Positions 1 to 6,663 are shown, counted from the first letter of the stretch. The stretch: DNA of 9,218 nucleotides from Bilamarchaeum sp050303335 (GCA_050303335.1 JBNLBN010000033.1:1-9218), one strand, 5' to 3'. Notes: generated by a model from the sequence alone, not told the origin. Translations and numbers: made by a program.

Positions 1-1
1 T

Positions 2-217
2 GCTTCATGGTACAATGCACTGAAGCATCTTCCGGTAATGAAGGCATCAGTGATCCTGGCACTCGGAGGGGTAATTACGGCTGCCCTGAATTTCGCATTC
101 AAGGGCCTTGCTCTTCCTGATGCGATGGGTCTCTTCCTTATCGTTCTCGGCGTCTCTGTCGCACTTAAGATCTATGATCTGGGGATTTTCCATGGATGGA
201 ATAGAGCTCGCGTCTAG
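2..217 (+). CDS. EamA/DMT-superfamily transporter, C-terminal fragment
   Basis: The first open frame runs from the left edge to a TAG at 215-217 and gives 71 residues of a protein whose N-terminus lies outside the window. It contains two hydrophobic segments separated by a short loop. The first begins after the motif SWYNALKHLPVMKASVI, which resembles the last-repeat signature of EamA-type drug/metabolite transporters (W/Y-x-x-A-L-K-x-L-P-V-x-x-A-S-V-I). The second resembles the usual final helix (GLFLIVLGVSVAL). The tail FHGWNRARV is short and basic, as expected for a cytoplasmic end. Such proteins are ten-helix inner-membrane carriers of small metabolites, and the substrate cannot be told from this piece. 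Its last 26 bases overlap the start of the next gene in another frame, which suggests co-transcription. The identification rests on pattern memory over 71 residues only. Confidence 0.6.
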   Translation, partial: ASWYNALKHLPVMKASVILALGGVITAALNFAFKGLALPDAMGLFLIVLGVSVALKIYDLGIFHGWNRARV

Positions 218-845
218 GTATGCGGCACCCCCAAACAGCCTCGGATATTGCGGCCCGCGGACATATCGCGAGGATCTTCTGAGCAAGGATCCGGAAAGGA
301 TAAGGGAGAGCCTTACAAAATTCCATGCACACTACTCCTATCTGAATCTGATCGCGGATTTCCATGGGCGCGATCCCTTCGATCTTGAAGTTGTCCGGGC
401 ATTCTGGACCGGAAATGATCTTCTGGAAATACCGGCCGATGTTTTATCCGAATTCATAACAAAAAAGCTCATGCCCGGTAATCCCAGGGCGGAAAAACTA
501 TCGCATGTGCCTGAAGGGCTGGTCCCACACCACACCTTCAATGTCTTCTACATAAAATTCGTTTCAGATTCCGTTCCAAGAACGGCCGAGACGTTCGACA
601 AATGCATGGTATCGTTCGGGAAATATATAGGCAAAAACAGGATATCCAGATTTTCGCTGAATGAGAATTTCAGGCTGGTTGAAAAAGTTGAGGAGATACA
701 AAGTCCCATGGAACTGGAGCCTGGAGACCTTGTATCCTGCCATTGGGGTGCTGTTATCGAACGGCTTTCTCCATCTGACTATGGGATGCTTGAAAAATAC
801 ACCAGGAGGAACTTAGAAGTCCTGAAGGATCTCCCTTTGCCTTGA
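192..845 (+). CDS. DUF6390 family protein
   Basis: This 217-residue soluble protein begins MDGIELASRYAAPPNSLGYC. The block RYAxPPNxLGYCGP is the N-terminal signature I associate with the DUF6390 family of bacteria and archaea. The C-terminal stretch with HWGAVIERLSPSDYGML and YTRRNLEVL matches the other conserved part of that family (HW...L.P.....L..YT..hL). A central FWTGNDLLE also fits. The family's biochemical role is unknown; I recall members near hydrogenase genes in actinobacteria, but nothing here points to a hydrogenase. The ATG at 192 was chosen because it places the conserved RYA block about eight residues in, as in the family; longer in-frame starts (for example at 108) would lie inside the upstream transporter gene. 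A weak GGGG precedes the ATG. No TATA box is visible just upstream, so it is probably read from the upstream gene's transcript. A T-run at 848-852 follows the stop. Confidence 0.75.
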   Translation: MDGIELASRYAAPPNSLGYCGPRTYREDLLSKDPERIRESLTKFHAHYSYLNLIADFHGRDPFDLEVVRAFWTGNDLLEIPADVLSEFITKKLMPGNPRAEKLSHVPEGLVPHHTFNVFYIKFVSDSVPRTAETFDKCMVSFGKYIGKNRISRFSLNENFRLVEKVEEIQSPMELEPGDLVSCHWGAVIERLSPSDYGMLEKYTRRNLEVLKDLPLP

Positions 846-899
846 TCTTTTTATCTCATCCAATAGCCTGAATTCTTCCTCGTCAAATATCTCTTCCAT
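813..899 (-). CDS. Possible 28-residue acidic small ORF
   Basis: Reading leftward from an ATG at 899 gives 28 codons, beginning MEEIFDEEEFRLLDEIKRSR and ending LQDF, stopping at TAA 815-813. The composition is helix-prone and highly charged, as in many archaeal mini-proteins. A GGTGAT sequence lies just upstream of the ATG (minus strand) and would make a good ribosome binding site. A TATAAAAG box in minus orientation lies further upstream, around 966-973. Against it: the ORF overlaps the last 33 bases of the DUF6390 gene on the opposite strand, the frame stays open upstream of the ATG (so it could be a remnant of something longer), and I recognise no family. Confidence 0.3.
   Translation of the reverse strand: MEEIFDEEEFRLLDEIKRSRQREILQDF
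848..852 (+). terminator. Short T-run after DUF6390 gene
   Basis: TTTTT begins three bases after the stop codon of the upstream gene, with no evident hairpin. Archaeal RNA polymerase can terminate at short T-runs, so this is a possible end of the transporter/DUF6390 transcript. The signal is weak. Confidence 0.3.
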
Positions 900-943
900 T
901 TCATCACCATTGATGATCGTCCGGGCAATTAAATTATCCTTTT

Positions 944-962
944 AGGAGCAGTTCATTTCCGC
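944..962. repeat. Intergenic motif copy 1 (AGGAGCAGTTCATTTCCGC)
   Basis: This 19-base stretch recurs at 7551-7568 with a single-base deletion, giving 18 of 19 positions shared, including 14 exact contiguous bases (CAGTTCATTTCCGC). Here it lies immediately upstream of the TATA box of the DtxR-type regulator. In the minus direction it lies about 45 bases upstream of a possible 28-residue ORF. Its role is unknown. A regulator site or a conserved leader piece are both possible. Confidence 0.55.
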
Positions 963-965
963 AGT

Positions 966-974
966 CTTTTATAC
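966..974 (+). promoter_or_regulatory. TATA box of the DtxR-type regulator
   Basis: CTTTTATAC is centred about 26 bases before the ATG at 996. In archaea the start of transcription falls about 25 bases downstream of the TATA centre, so the mRNA should begin at or next to the ATG, making the gene leaderless. The absence of any purine-rich ribosome binding site before 996 agrees with this. The same bases read on the minus strand contain TATAAAAG. Confidence 0.6.
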
Positions 975-995
975 CTTTAGCGGCATTATATAACC

Positions 996-1385
996 ATGCT
1001 TTCACGGATTGCCGAGAATTATCTCCGAATTATCTTCCAGACAATAGAAAAGAAGGGAGTAGTCCGGCCCAAGGACATATCAAAGACACTCAGCGTTTCA
1101 GCCCCGACAGTGACGGAGATGCTCCAGAAGCTTTCCAGGGAAGGCCTCATAAACTATGAAAAGCGGGAGGCCATAACCCTTACAGAGAAAGGAATGAAAA
1201 CTGCAAGGGGCATAATGCAGAGGTACCAGGTGTTCCTGAAATTGTTCAAGATGGCTGGCGTATCCCACACGACGGCATACCTGGATGCCTGCTTCGTGGA
1301 GCACTATGTCAGCCAGGAGACCGTCAACCACCTCGTCGATTTCATCGACAGGCTCGAAAAAACACAGCTTTGCAAGAAGTGTTAG
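996..1385 (+). CDS. DtxR/MntR-type metal-dependent transcriptional regulator
   Basis: This 129-residue DNA-binding protein has an N-terminal winged helix-turn-helix (about residues 5-65; recognition-helix region SVSAPTVTEMLQKLSREGLI, wing YEKREAITLTEKG) followed by the short DtxR dimerisation/metal domain (about 70-125). The latter carries DACFVEHYVS (D97-A98-C99...E102-H103), which matches the DAC-x-x-EH-x-(I/V)S metal-ligand signature. E7 in AENYLRIIF corresponds to the N-terminal acidic ligand. The usual RH pair before the ligand helix is RY here (R76-Y77), so one expected histidine ligand seems to be missing. The C-terminus ends LCKKC, an extra CxxC. It lacks the SH3/FeoA-like third domain, so it is of the short MntR size. 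Such proteins repress transport genes when loaded with Fe(II) or Mn(II). The adjacent iron permease is the obvious candidate target. The start is fixed by the leaderless TATA spacing. Confidence 0.85.
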   Translation: MLSRIAENYLRIIFQTIEKKGVVRPKDISKTLSVSAPTVTEMLQKLSREGLINYEKREAITLTEKGMKTARGIMQRYQVFLKLFKMAGVSHTTAYLDACFVEHYVSQETVNHLVDFIDRLEKTQLCKKC

Positions 1386-1407
1386 GGCCCTCTTTATAAA
1401 TGCCTAA
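1382..1407. promoter_or_regulatory. Candidate operator arms flanking the permease TATA box
   Basis: TTAGG (1382-1386) and CCTAA (1403-1407) form inverted arms around the permease TATA box. The extended right arm CCTAAAAG (1403-1410) also occurs inverted as CTTTTAGG at 939-946, upstream of the regulator gene. Known iron-responsive DtxR/IdeR boxes have TTAGG...CCTAA arms, but with a shorter spacer than the 16 bases seen here. This makes it a plausible but unproven site for self and permease control. Confidence 0.3.
1392..1400 (+). promoter_or_regulatory. TATA box of the iron permease gene
   Basis: CTTTATAAA is centred about 27 bases upstream of the ATG at 1424, so transcription should begin at about the start codon. 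This also argues against the in-frame ATG at 1400, which overlaps the TATA box itself and could not be in the transcript from this promoter. Confidence 0.7.
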
Positions 1408-1423
1408 AAGACAAAGGCTACTC

Positions 1424-2233
1424 ATGATCGCAGAATTTATTGTAATGTTCCGTGAGGGCCTCGAAGTCGCCTTTGTAATAGGACTTATCCTTGCCTATCT
1501 TCATAAGACCAACAACTCAATCTATGAAAAGCACGTGTGGGTAGGCGTAAGCGCTGGCCTTGTCATCAGCATTGCTCTCGCATTCGCCTTCCAGTTTATC
1601 GAAGGCGGTTTCTCCCAGCATGAGGAACTTTTCGAAGGTATTTTCATGATCGCTACTGCGCTCCTTGTAAGCTGGCTTATACTCTGGATAATTAAACAGA
1701 GGAAAGTGGTGGAACACCTCCACAAGGACATACAGAAAAAGCTTGATAAGAAGGAAACATTCGGGATATTCCTCCTCTCCCTCTCAGCCACTCTTCGGGA
1801 GGGAGTGGAAGCGGTACTGTTTATGGCAGGAATATCCGTCAATACCGGGGACCTTTCCCTTTTTGCAGGATTCCTGGGGCTAGCAGCATCTGTTATCGTC
1901 GGAATCCTTGTATTCGAATACTCCATGAAATTCAACATCGGGACGTTCTTCAAGGCAAGTACCTTCGTACTGGTTCTTCTTGCTGCAGGCCTTTTCTCAC
2001 AAGGTGTTCACGAACTCCAGGAAACAGGCCTTATCCCGACATTGAATGAGCACATATATGATATCAATCCTCCCATCAATGCTGACGGGAGCTATCCTGC
2101 TCTGCATGAGAAAGGTTCCGTGGGCTCCATATTCAAGGGGCTTGTAGGCTATGATGGTGCGCCGTCGCTTTTGCAGGCATTAGCATATCTGTCATACCTT
2201 GCCGGCATATTCATCATTTTCAAAAAATCCTGA
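1424..2233 (+). CDS. FTR1-type high-affinity iron permease
   Basis: This 269-residue integral membrane protein carries the two REGxE motifs that define the FTR1/EfeU family: REGLE at residues 10-14 in the first helix and REGVE at 125-129 in a later helix. The acidic residues of both motifs are the iron-translocating ligands. About seven hydrophobic helices can be seen, with a basic cytoplasmic loop (KQRKVVEHLHKD) between the two halves, and further acidic or polar positions (QHEELFEG near 65-72 and QGVHELQE near 193-200) that match conserved family features. It imports ferric iron, in bacteria together with EfeO/EfeB and in fungi with a multicopper oxidase. Neither partner is in this window. 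I start it at the ATG 1424, because the longer start at 1400 lies in the TATA box and 1424 puts the REGLE motif at the usual distance from the N-terminus. It lies 38 bases after the metal-dependent regulator and probably has its own promoter. Confidence 0.9.
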   Translation: MIAEFIVMFREGLEVAFVIGLILAYLHKTNNSIYEKHVWVGVSAGLVISIALAFAFQFIEGGFSQHEELFEGIFMIATALLVSWLILWIIKQRKVVEHLHKDIQKKLDKKETFGIFLLSLSATLREGVEAVLFMAGISVNTGDLSLFAGFLGLAASVIVGILVFEYSMKFNIGTFFKASTFVLVLLAAGLFSQGVHELQETGLIPTLNEHIYDINPPINADGSYPALHEKGSVGSIFKGLVGYDGAPSLLQALAYLSYLAGIFIIFKKS

Positions 2234-2236
2234 ATT

Positions 2237-2253
2237 ATGATATCATTATAAAT
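2237..2253 (+). promoter_or_regulatory. TATA box of the giant Cys-rich protein gene, with adjoining palindrome
   Basis: TTATAAAT at 2246-2253 predicts a transcription start near 2275, giving a leader of under ten bases before the ATG at 2284. A perfect ten-base palindrome, ATGATATCAT (2237-2246), abuts the TATA box. This could be an operator or simply an AT-rich coincidence after the permease gene. Confidence 0.5.
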
Positions 2254-2283
2254 GATCGACAGTTTATCCCTTTGGCGGGTTCA

Positions 2284-5200
2284 ATGGTAGAGAGATATTT
2301 GTTACTCGGAGCTCTTTTCCTTTTTGTTTTTGGATGCACAGGTATGTCAGGAAAAGACGCAATAGCAGTCTGGGAACACCAGTCTGACACTTGGGATGTT
2401 TATTATTCAGTATATGATCTTGATTCGGATTCATGGCAATCTGCATCTGCGATTGCAGCCGATCCTGGTGATGACCATGATCCAGACGTCTCATCTACCG
2501 ACAGCGAGGCGATAGCGGTCTGGAACAAGCAGACCGGCGGATCATCCATCTATTATTCTTATTGGGACGGTAACTGGACTGCTCCGGAAAAAATCAGCGA
2601 TGATGACCAGGATACTGATCCGACTGTTGCCATGGACGGTTCAGGAAACGCTCTTGCAGCGTGGGTGAACAAGGGCATCTACCTTTATTCGTCATATTAT
2701 ACCAAGGGGTCAGGCTGGAGCGATCCTGAAAGGCTGAACACCACGGGACTCGCCAAAGCTTCAATGCCTGAACTCGCCTATTCAGAGGGCAATTACTATC
2801 TTGTTTTCACCGGACAAAGTTCCTCCGGGGTAAATGCGTATCTCTCTGTTTATTCCGGCAGCTGGGGAGCGCCGATAGTGCTTGGAGATGACGCAGTCCT
2901 CGACAACAAGATACCGACCGATCAGAGAACTGGAATCGATGCATCGGGAAAGAAGGTCACTGCAGTCTGGCCCGGCAAAAGCAATTCCTACTATGCGACA
3001 CTGGGTGGAGATTCACGGATAATCGCCCAAGGCAAGATGCCTGATGTGGCGCTTGATTCGGTGAGGAATGACAACTTTGTATATACCAGTGAGGACCTGT
3101 TCCACATGCTGTCAGGAAACACACTCACGGTTTCAGGAATGCTTAGCGATGACGACCGTCCTTCAGTCACTTTCATTAGGAACAACATAGGCCTTGTCCT
3201 CTGGTGGACAAAGGTTACTCCGGAATCGCAGATATACTATTCATACTTCAACGGTTTCTGGCAGGGCGTTTCTCTTGTCGACGAATCGCTTGAGGGGACA
3301 AGCAACAGGAATCCTGCAGTCAGCCCTCTTGAAAAGAGATCCGACGTTTCAATCCCGCCATTCTGCGGAGACGGGACCATCAATCTTCCTTTCGAGCAGT
3401 GCGAGATAGGGGTCCCGTGCGCGATCGGAATATGCAATGTCGCAAACTGCCAGTGTGTTGGAGAGATACCTCCTCCAGATAAGAAACTGGATTGTTCAGT
3501 AAATACCCAGGCGGGCATCATTGGAATCAATCTTTTCGGTCCAGGGATGATCTGCCAGGATGACTGCAAGGCAGTATATGGAAACGACTACACCTGCGAT
3601 GCGACATGCTCATGCATCAAGCAGAAGCCCAAGCAGCTTTCATGTGCAGGAAATTCGGGAATATTCGGTCCTGCAGTATCCCCTGCACCTGGCGTTCTGT
3701 GCGCTGATGATTGTGCATTGCTCGGGCCAGAATACCAGTGCGATGTGAAAACATGTTCCTGCCAGAAGAACAATCCTCCTCCGTTAAGGAACATATCATG
3801 TTCCCAGAACAGCTGGGATTCGCTATTCGGCAGCTCCAACTATGCCAAGGGGCAGCTTTGCGTTGACGATTGCGAGGAGCTCGGAGAAAACGTTGAATGC
3901 AATCCGACAACATGCGTATGCGAACTTAAGGATGATACGAAGGTCTACTGCGCTGCAAACACGAGGAATGTTGCAGCCACTGATAAGAACGATTTCGATT
4001 CATCGGTCAATATATGCGAGGACAACTGTGAAAGGCTCGGGGCCGGCTATGAATGCAACATCGGTTCATGCACCTGCACGAAGCCGTACCGGGAGAATGT
4101 TAGCTGTGCATCGAGTACGTGGAACGCATTGATCTCATCGACAAATGTTACTCCCTTCGATCCTTCCACCCAGCTCTGCCAGGACGACTGCGCAGAGACA
4201 TTCGGAACTGAGGGTGTACGGTGCAATCCGCAGAGCTGCAGGTGCGAACTTGTTCCGAACTGCGCCGACAATACTGAAGATACAGTATACAACGGAAAGA
4301 ACAGCTTCAAGGGCGGGCAATGCTATGACAACTGCAAGGAATTCGGCCCAGGTCTTGCATGCGATCCGCAGACCTGCCTCTGCAAGAAGGAGGCTGGAGA
4401 AGAGGTCTACTGTGCTGCAAATACCGATGATGGATATGTGAGTGATGCCCTCAATTCGACTTCAACGAGGTTCGATCCATCCATCCAGATATGCAGGGAC
4501 AATTGCAAGGAGATATACGGCGAGGATACCCAGTGCGATCCGCAGACCTGCTATTGTATCCCTAAAGAAGACATCAAGGAACTTTCCTGCTCCGTAAATA
4601 CCGATTCAGTCACTGTTACGGACATCAACAAGTTCAATCCATCAGCAACCCAGTGCAGGGACGACTGCGCTAAATACTACGGTTCGGATTATGAGTGCAG
4701 CTCATCATGTACCTGCACAAAGAAACCAAAGGAAGCAGTAACATGCTACGGAAACACAATCTCTTCATACGATTTCTTTGGAAATTCAAAGGAATTCAAT
4801 CCGTCCACGATGCAATGCCAGGACAACTGCAAGGAGAAAGGCCAGGGGCTTGGAATCGATCTCGTCTGCAATGCGGAATCCTGCATCTGCGAACCGGTGC
4901 TGAAATGTGCCGGAAACACCCTTGATTCAATCGACGGCAATGGAGCCGGTTCATTAGTGTCATTATACCGGTGCGAGGACAATTGCGACAAGCTTGGACC
5001 GGGGTATGTCTGCGATGCACAATCCTGCGTATGCAGGAAGGCACCAGGCGAAAAGGTGTATTGTGCTGCAAACACTGATGATGCATATCTCAACGATGGC
5101 CTTGGAACGACCCATGAGAGGTTCGACTCCACCAAGCAGTGCATTGACAACTGCGAGGAGATATACGGCAAGGAAGCACAGTGTGATCCTGGCACCTGCT

Positions 5201-6663
5201 TCTGCATACCGAAAGAGGATCTGAAGGAGCTTTCCTGTTCTCTTAATACGGATTCAGTAGAGGTAACAGATGTCAACAAATTCAATCCGCAGACGACACA
5301 GTGCAAGGACGACTGTGCGGAGTACTATGGGTCGGACTATACCTGCTCAGCCTCATGCACGTGCGTGAAGGACGAGAGGCCGACCTGCTCAAGCAATACG
5401 ATTGTCGGTAATGTCGGCGACATCAACGTCTCGATCGGAACGCAGTGCAGGGACGACTGCGCTGAAGTTTATGGTGAGGGATACAGCTGCGATCCCCAGC
5501 TATGTTACTGCAAGAGCAACAAGACGTTCACTCCAAGATGCGGCGACGGATATGTGTCTACGGAATTCGTCCCAGGAGGAGGGGCTGAGGAATGCGATCC
5601 GGCAGCAACTCCTACAGGCTGCTATCCTTCCATGGTATGCAATGCAGAATGCCAGTGCGAATCGGAAGAGCAGATAGTAGAATGCGGCGACGGGCAAATC
5701 ACCGGAGGAGAGCAGTGTGATTGGGGTTCTGTTGATACGAACAAGTGCGATGCCGGATACTACTGCAGCGGCTGCGAATGTAAGCCTCTTGAAACATCGC
5801 CCAGGTGCGGCGACGGAAAGATATCAGTCGAAGCAGGAGAGCAATGCGATCCCGGAAGCGTCTACTATAATAAGTGTCCGATCGGACAGTTCTGCGAACT
5901 ATGCAAGTGTGTCGGCGCTGAGGAGATCAACCAGTGCGGTGACGGAAGGGTGGTTCCTCCGGAAGAGTGCGACCACGGCAATTCATTTACGGAAAAATGC
6001 CCGTCAGGTCTCCAGTGCTCATCCTGCCAGTGCGTTGATCCGGATGATATTGAAGAGCCGGTCTGCGGAAACAACCAGAGGGAAGCAGGGGAAGAATGCG
6101 ACGGCACGGATGACAATGCATGTTCATCCTCTGAATCCTGCCAGTCATGCAGCTGTGTCGAGGATTCCCAGCCATTCTGCGGAAACAATGAGAGGGAAGG
6201 ATCTGAAGAATGTGATGGCAGAGATGATTCTGCATGTTTATCCGGAGAAGTTTGCAACTCTTCATGCGTTTGCCAGGTAGCAACACAGCAGACGCATACT
6301 GAATGCGATATTGCACACAACCAATGCATTACAGTAGAAGGGCCTGGAACCAGCCAGTGCTCAAATGATGGGGATTGCACTCCTCCTGAAGTCGATTGCC
6401 AGGCATTCTGTTCGGGCGAAGGATTCAGCCAATCGCTGGGTTCGGGCTTCTCGAGCGCCCAGGCTTGTTCAGCGGAGGCATCCGAAGAGGCAGTGCAGTG
6501 CACCACCAAATGCGTATATACAAAGTTCGGATCCTGGTCGAACCAGGCAGGAACCACTACATGCTGCTGCAAGGAAGTGAAATCATTCGCCTGCAGCGAT
6601 TGCCCGGGGCAGAACCCGGAATGTCCTGATCCTGACGTCGTATGTCCTGCCAATCAGCCTTAA
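2284..6663 (+). CDS. Giant secreted Cys-repeat protein with N-terminal beta-propeller-like region
   Basis: The protein has 1459 residues and no overall family that I recognise. Residues 1-18 (MVERYLLLGALFLFVFGC) form a signal peptide ending in a lipobox-like VFGC, so it is probably exported and lipid-anchored. Residues about 20-355 lack cysteine and repeat blade-like elements (AIAVW, YYSY..G.W..P..I.DD....P.VA), typical of sialidase-like or other beta-propellers. From residue 360 it is extremely Cys-rich: one CGDG module (360-396), thirteen six-Cys repeats (402-1084), six more CGDG/CGNN modules (1085-1330) and a 120-residue tail with 16 cysteines including a CCC. By hand count there are 137 cysteines, six per module, as expected for disulfide-linked extracellular domains. 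There is no C-terminal membrane anchor. An alternative TTG start at 2272 would lie upstream of the predicted transcript start, so I use ATG 2284. A surface adhesin, binding or envelope role is inferred; a link to the neighbouring iron permease is unproven. Confidence 0.85.
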   Translation: MVERYLLLGALFLFVFGCTGMSGKDAIAVWEHQSDTWDVYYSVYDLDSDSWQSASAIAADPGDDHDPDVSSTDSEAIAVWNKQTGGSSIYYSYWDGNWTAPEKISDDDQDTDPTVAMDGSGNALAAWVNKGIYLYSSYYTKGSGWSDPERLNTTGLAKASMPELAYSEGNYYLVFTGQSSSGVNAYLSVYSGSWGAPIVLGDDAVLDNKIPTDQRTGIDASGKKVTAVWPGKSNSYYATLGGDSRIIAQGKMPDVALDSVRNDNFVYTSEDLFHMLSGNTLTVSGMLSDDDRPSVTFIRNNIGLVLWWTKVTPESQIYYSYFNGFWQGVSLVDESLEGTSNRNPAVSPLEKRSDVSIPPFCGDGTINLPFEQCEIGVPCAIGICNVANCQCVGEIPPPDKKLDCSVNTQAGIIGINLFGPGMICQDDCKAVYGNDYTCDATCSCIKQKPKQLSCAGNSGIFGPAVSPAPGVLCADDCALLGPEYQCDVKTCSCQKNNPPPLRNISCSQNSWDSLFGSSNYAKGQLCVDDCEELGENVECNPTTCVCELKDDTKVYCAANTRNVAATDKNDFDSSVNICEDNCERLGAGYECNIGSCTCTKPYRENVSCASSTWNALISSTNVTPFDPSTQLCQDDCAETFGTEGVRCNPQSCRCELVPNCADNTEDTVYNGKNSFKGGQCYDNCKEFGPGLACDPQTCLCKKEAGEEVYCAANTDDGYVSDALNSTSTRFDPSIQICRDNCKEIYGEDTQCDPQTCYCIPKEDIKELSCSVNTDSVTVTDINKFNPSATQCRDDCAKYYGSDYECSSSCTCTKKPKEAVTCYGNTISSYDFFGNSKEFNPSTMQCQDNCKEKGQGLGIDLVCNAESCICEPVLKCAGNTLDSIDGNGAGSLVSLYRCEDNCDKLGPGYVCDAQSCVCRKAPGEKVYCAANTDDAYLNDGLGTTHERFDSTKQCIDNCEEIYGKEAQCDPGTCFCIPKEDLKELSCSLNTDSVEVTDVNKFNPQTTQCKDDCAEYYGSDYTCSASCTCVKDERPTCSSNTIVGNVGDINVSIGTQCRDDCAEVYGEGYSCDPQLCYCKSNKTFTPRCGDGYVSTEFVPGGGAEECDPAATPTGCYPSMVCNAECQCESEEQIVECGDGQITGGEQCDWGSVDTNKCDAGYYCSGCECKPLETSPRCGDGKISVEAGEQCDPGSVYYNKCPIGQFCELCKCVGAEEINQCGDGRVVPPEECDHGNSFTEKCPSGLQCSSCQCVDPDDIEEPVCGNNQREAGEECDGTDDNACSSSESCQSCSCVEDSQPFCGNNEREGSEECDGRDDSACLSGEVCNSSCVCQVATQQTHTECDIAHNQCITVEGPGTSQCSNDGDCTPPEVDCQAFCSGEGFSQSLGSGFSSAQACSAEASEEAVQCTTKCVYTKFGSWSNQAGTTTCCCKEVKSFACSDCPGQNPECPDPDVVCPANQP
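4099..4737 (+). repeat. Higher-order unit 1: repeats 5-8
   Basis: These four modules (213 residues) align in order with the next four (4738-5382, 215 residues). Matching landmarks are CRCELVPNCADNT versus CICEPVLKCAGNT, VYCAANTDDGY versus VYCAANTDDAY, CIPKEDIKELSC versus CIPKEDLKELSC, and TDINKFNPSATQC versus TDVNKFNPQTTQC. The similarity extends to the DNA level. This indicates an ancestral duplication of a four-repeat block. Confidence 0.75.
4738..5382 (+). repeat. Higher-order unit 2: repeats 9-12
   Basis: This is the second copy of the four-repeat block described for 4099-4737, only six bases longer. Its third and fourth modules (from VYCAANTDDAY to TCSASCTCVK) are the closest to their counterparts. 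A thirteenth, single repeat follows before the CGDG modules. Confidence 0.75.
5536..6273 (+). repeat. Six CGDG/CGNN Cys modules (DUF4215/Myxococcus-repeat-like)
   Basis: Six modules of about 38-47 residues carry CGDG (four) or CGNN (two), followed by a GEEC-D core and C-x5-C-x2-C-x-C. The CGDG...GEECD core resembles the Myxococcus Cys-rich repeat/DUF4215 type found in secreted bacterial and eukaryotic proteins. A lone seventh copy stands at 3361-3471, before the thirteen-repeat array. The last two copies (CGNNQREAGEECDG, CGNNEREGSEECDG) are the most alike and look like a recent duplication. Confidence 0.7.

Larger units (their letters stand above)
3487..5535 (+). repeat. Thirteen tandem six-Cys repeats within the giant protein
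   Basis: There are thirteen modules of about 46-59 residues. Each begins with a C-x-x-[NS]-[TS] element (for example CAANTD, CSVNTD, CAGNTL). A variable 20-30 residue segment follows, then C-x-[DN]-[DN]-C, a Gly/Tyr-containing turn and a final C-x(3-4)-C-x-C (for example CDPQTCYC). Every copy has exactly six cysteines. I cannot match this arrangement to a named domain. Repeats start with VSC at 4099, VTC at 4738 and LDC at 3487, and the last one ends before the CGDG module at 5536. Confidence 0.85.

Noticed and set aside
2272..2283. TTG at 2272 as start of the giant protein
   Set aside because: The TATA box at 2246-2253 predicts transcription from about 2275, and the ATG at 2284 gives a better signal peptide.
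4746..5306. 186-codon minus-strand frame opposite the six-Cys repeats
   Set aside because: Same reason: an antisense shadow with repetitive composition derived from the real gene.
3487..6273. CRISPR array or DNA-level satellite
   Set aside because: The repeats are in-frame protein modules with diverged DNA and conserved cysteine codons, not identical short repeats with unique spacers.
5717..6280. 187-codon plus-strand frame in another register of the CGDG modules
   Set aside because: It lies wholly inside the giant gene in a different frame, without promoter or binding site, and its composition reflects frame-shifted repeats.
5865..6653. 262-codon minus-strand frame opposite the Cys-rich modules
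   Set aside because: It is a shadow of the repetitive coding strand. The His/Ser/Trp-rich product simply mirrors the Cys codons of the giant gene, and there are no start signals.
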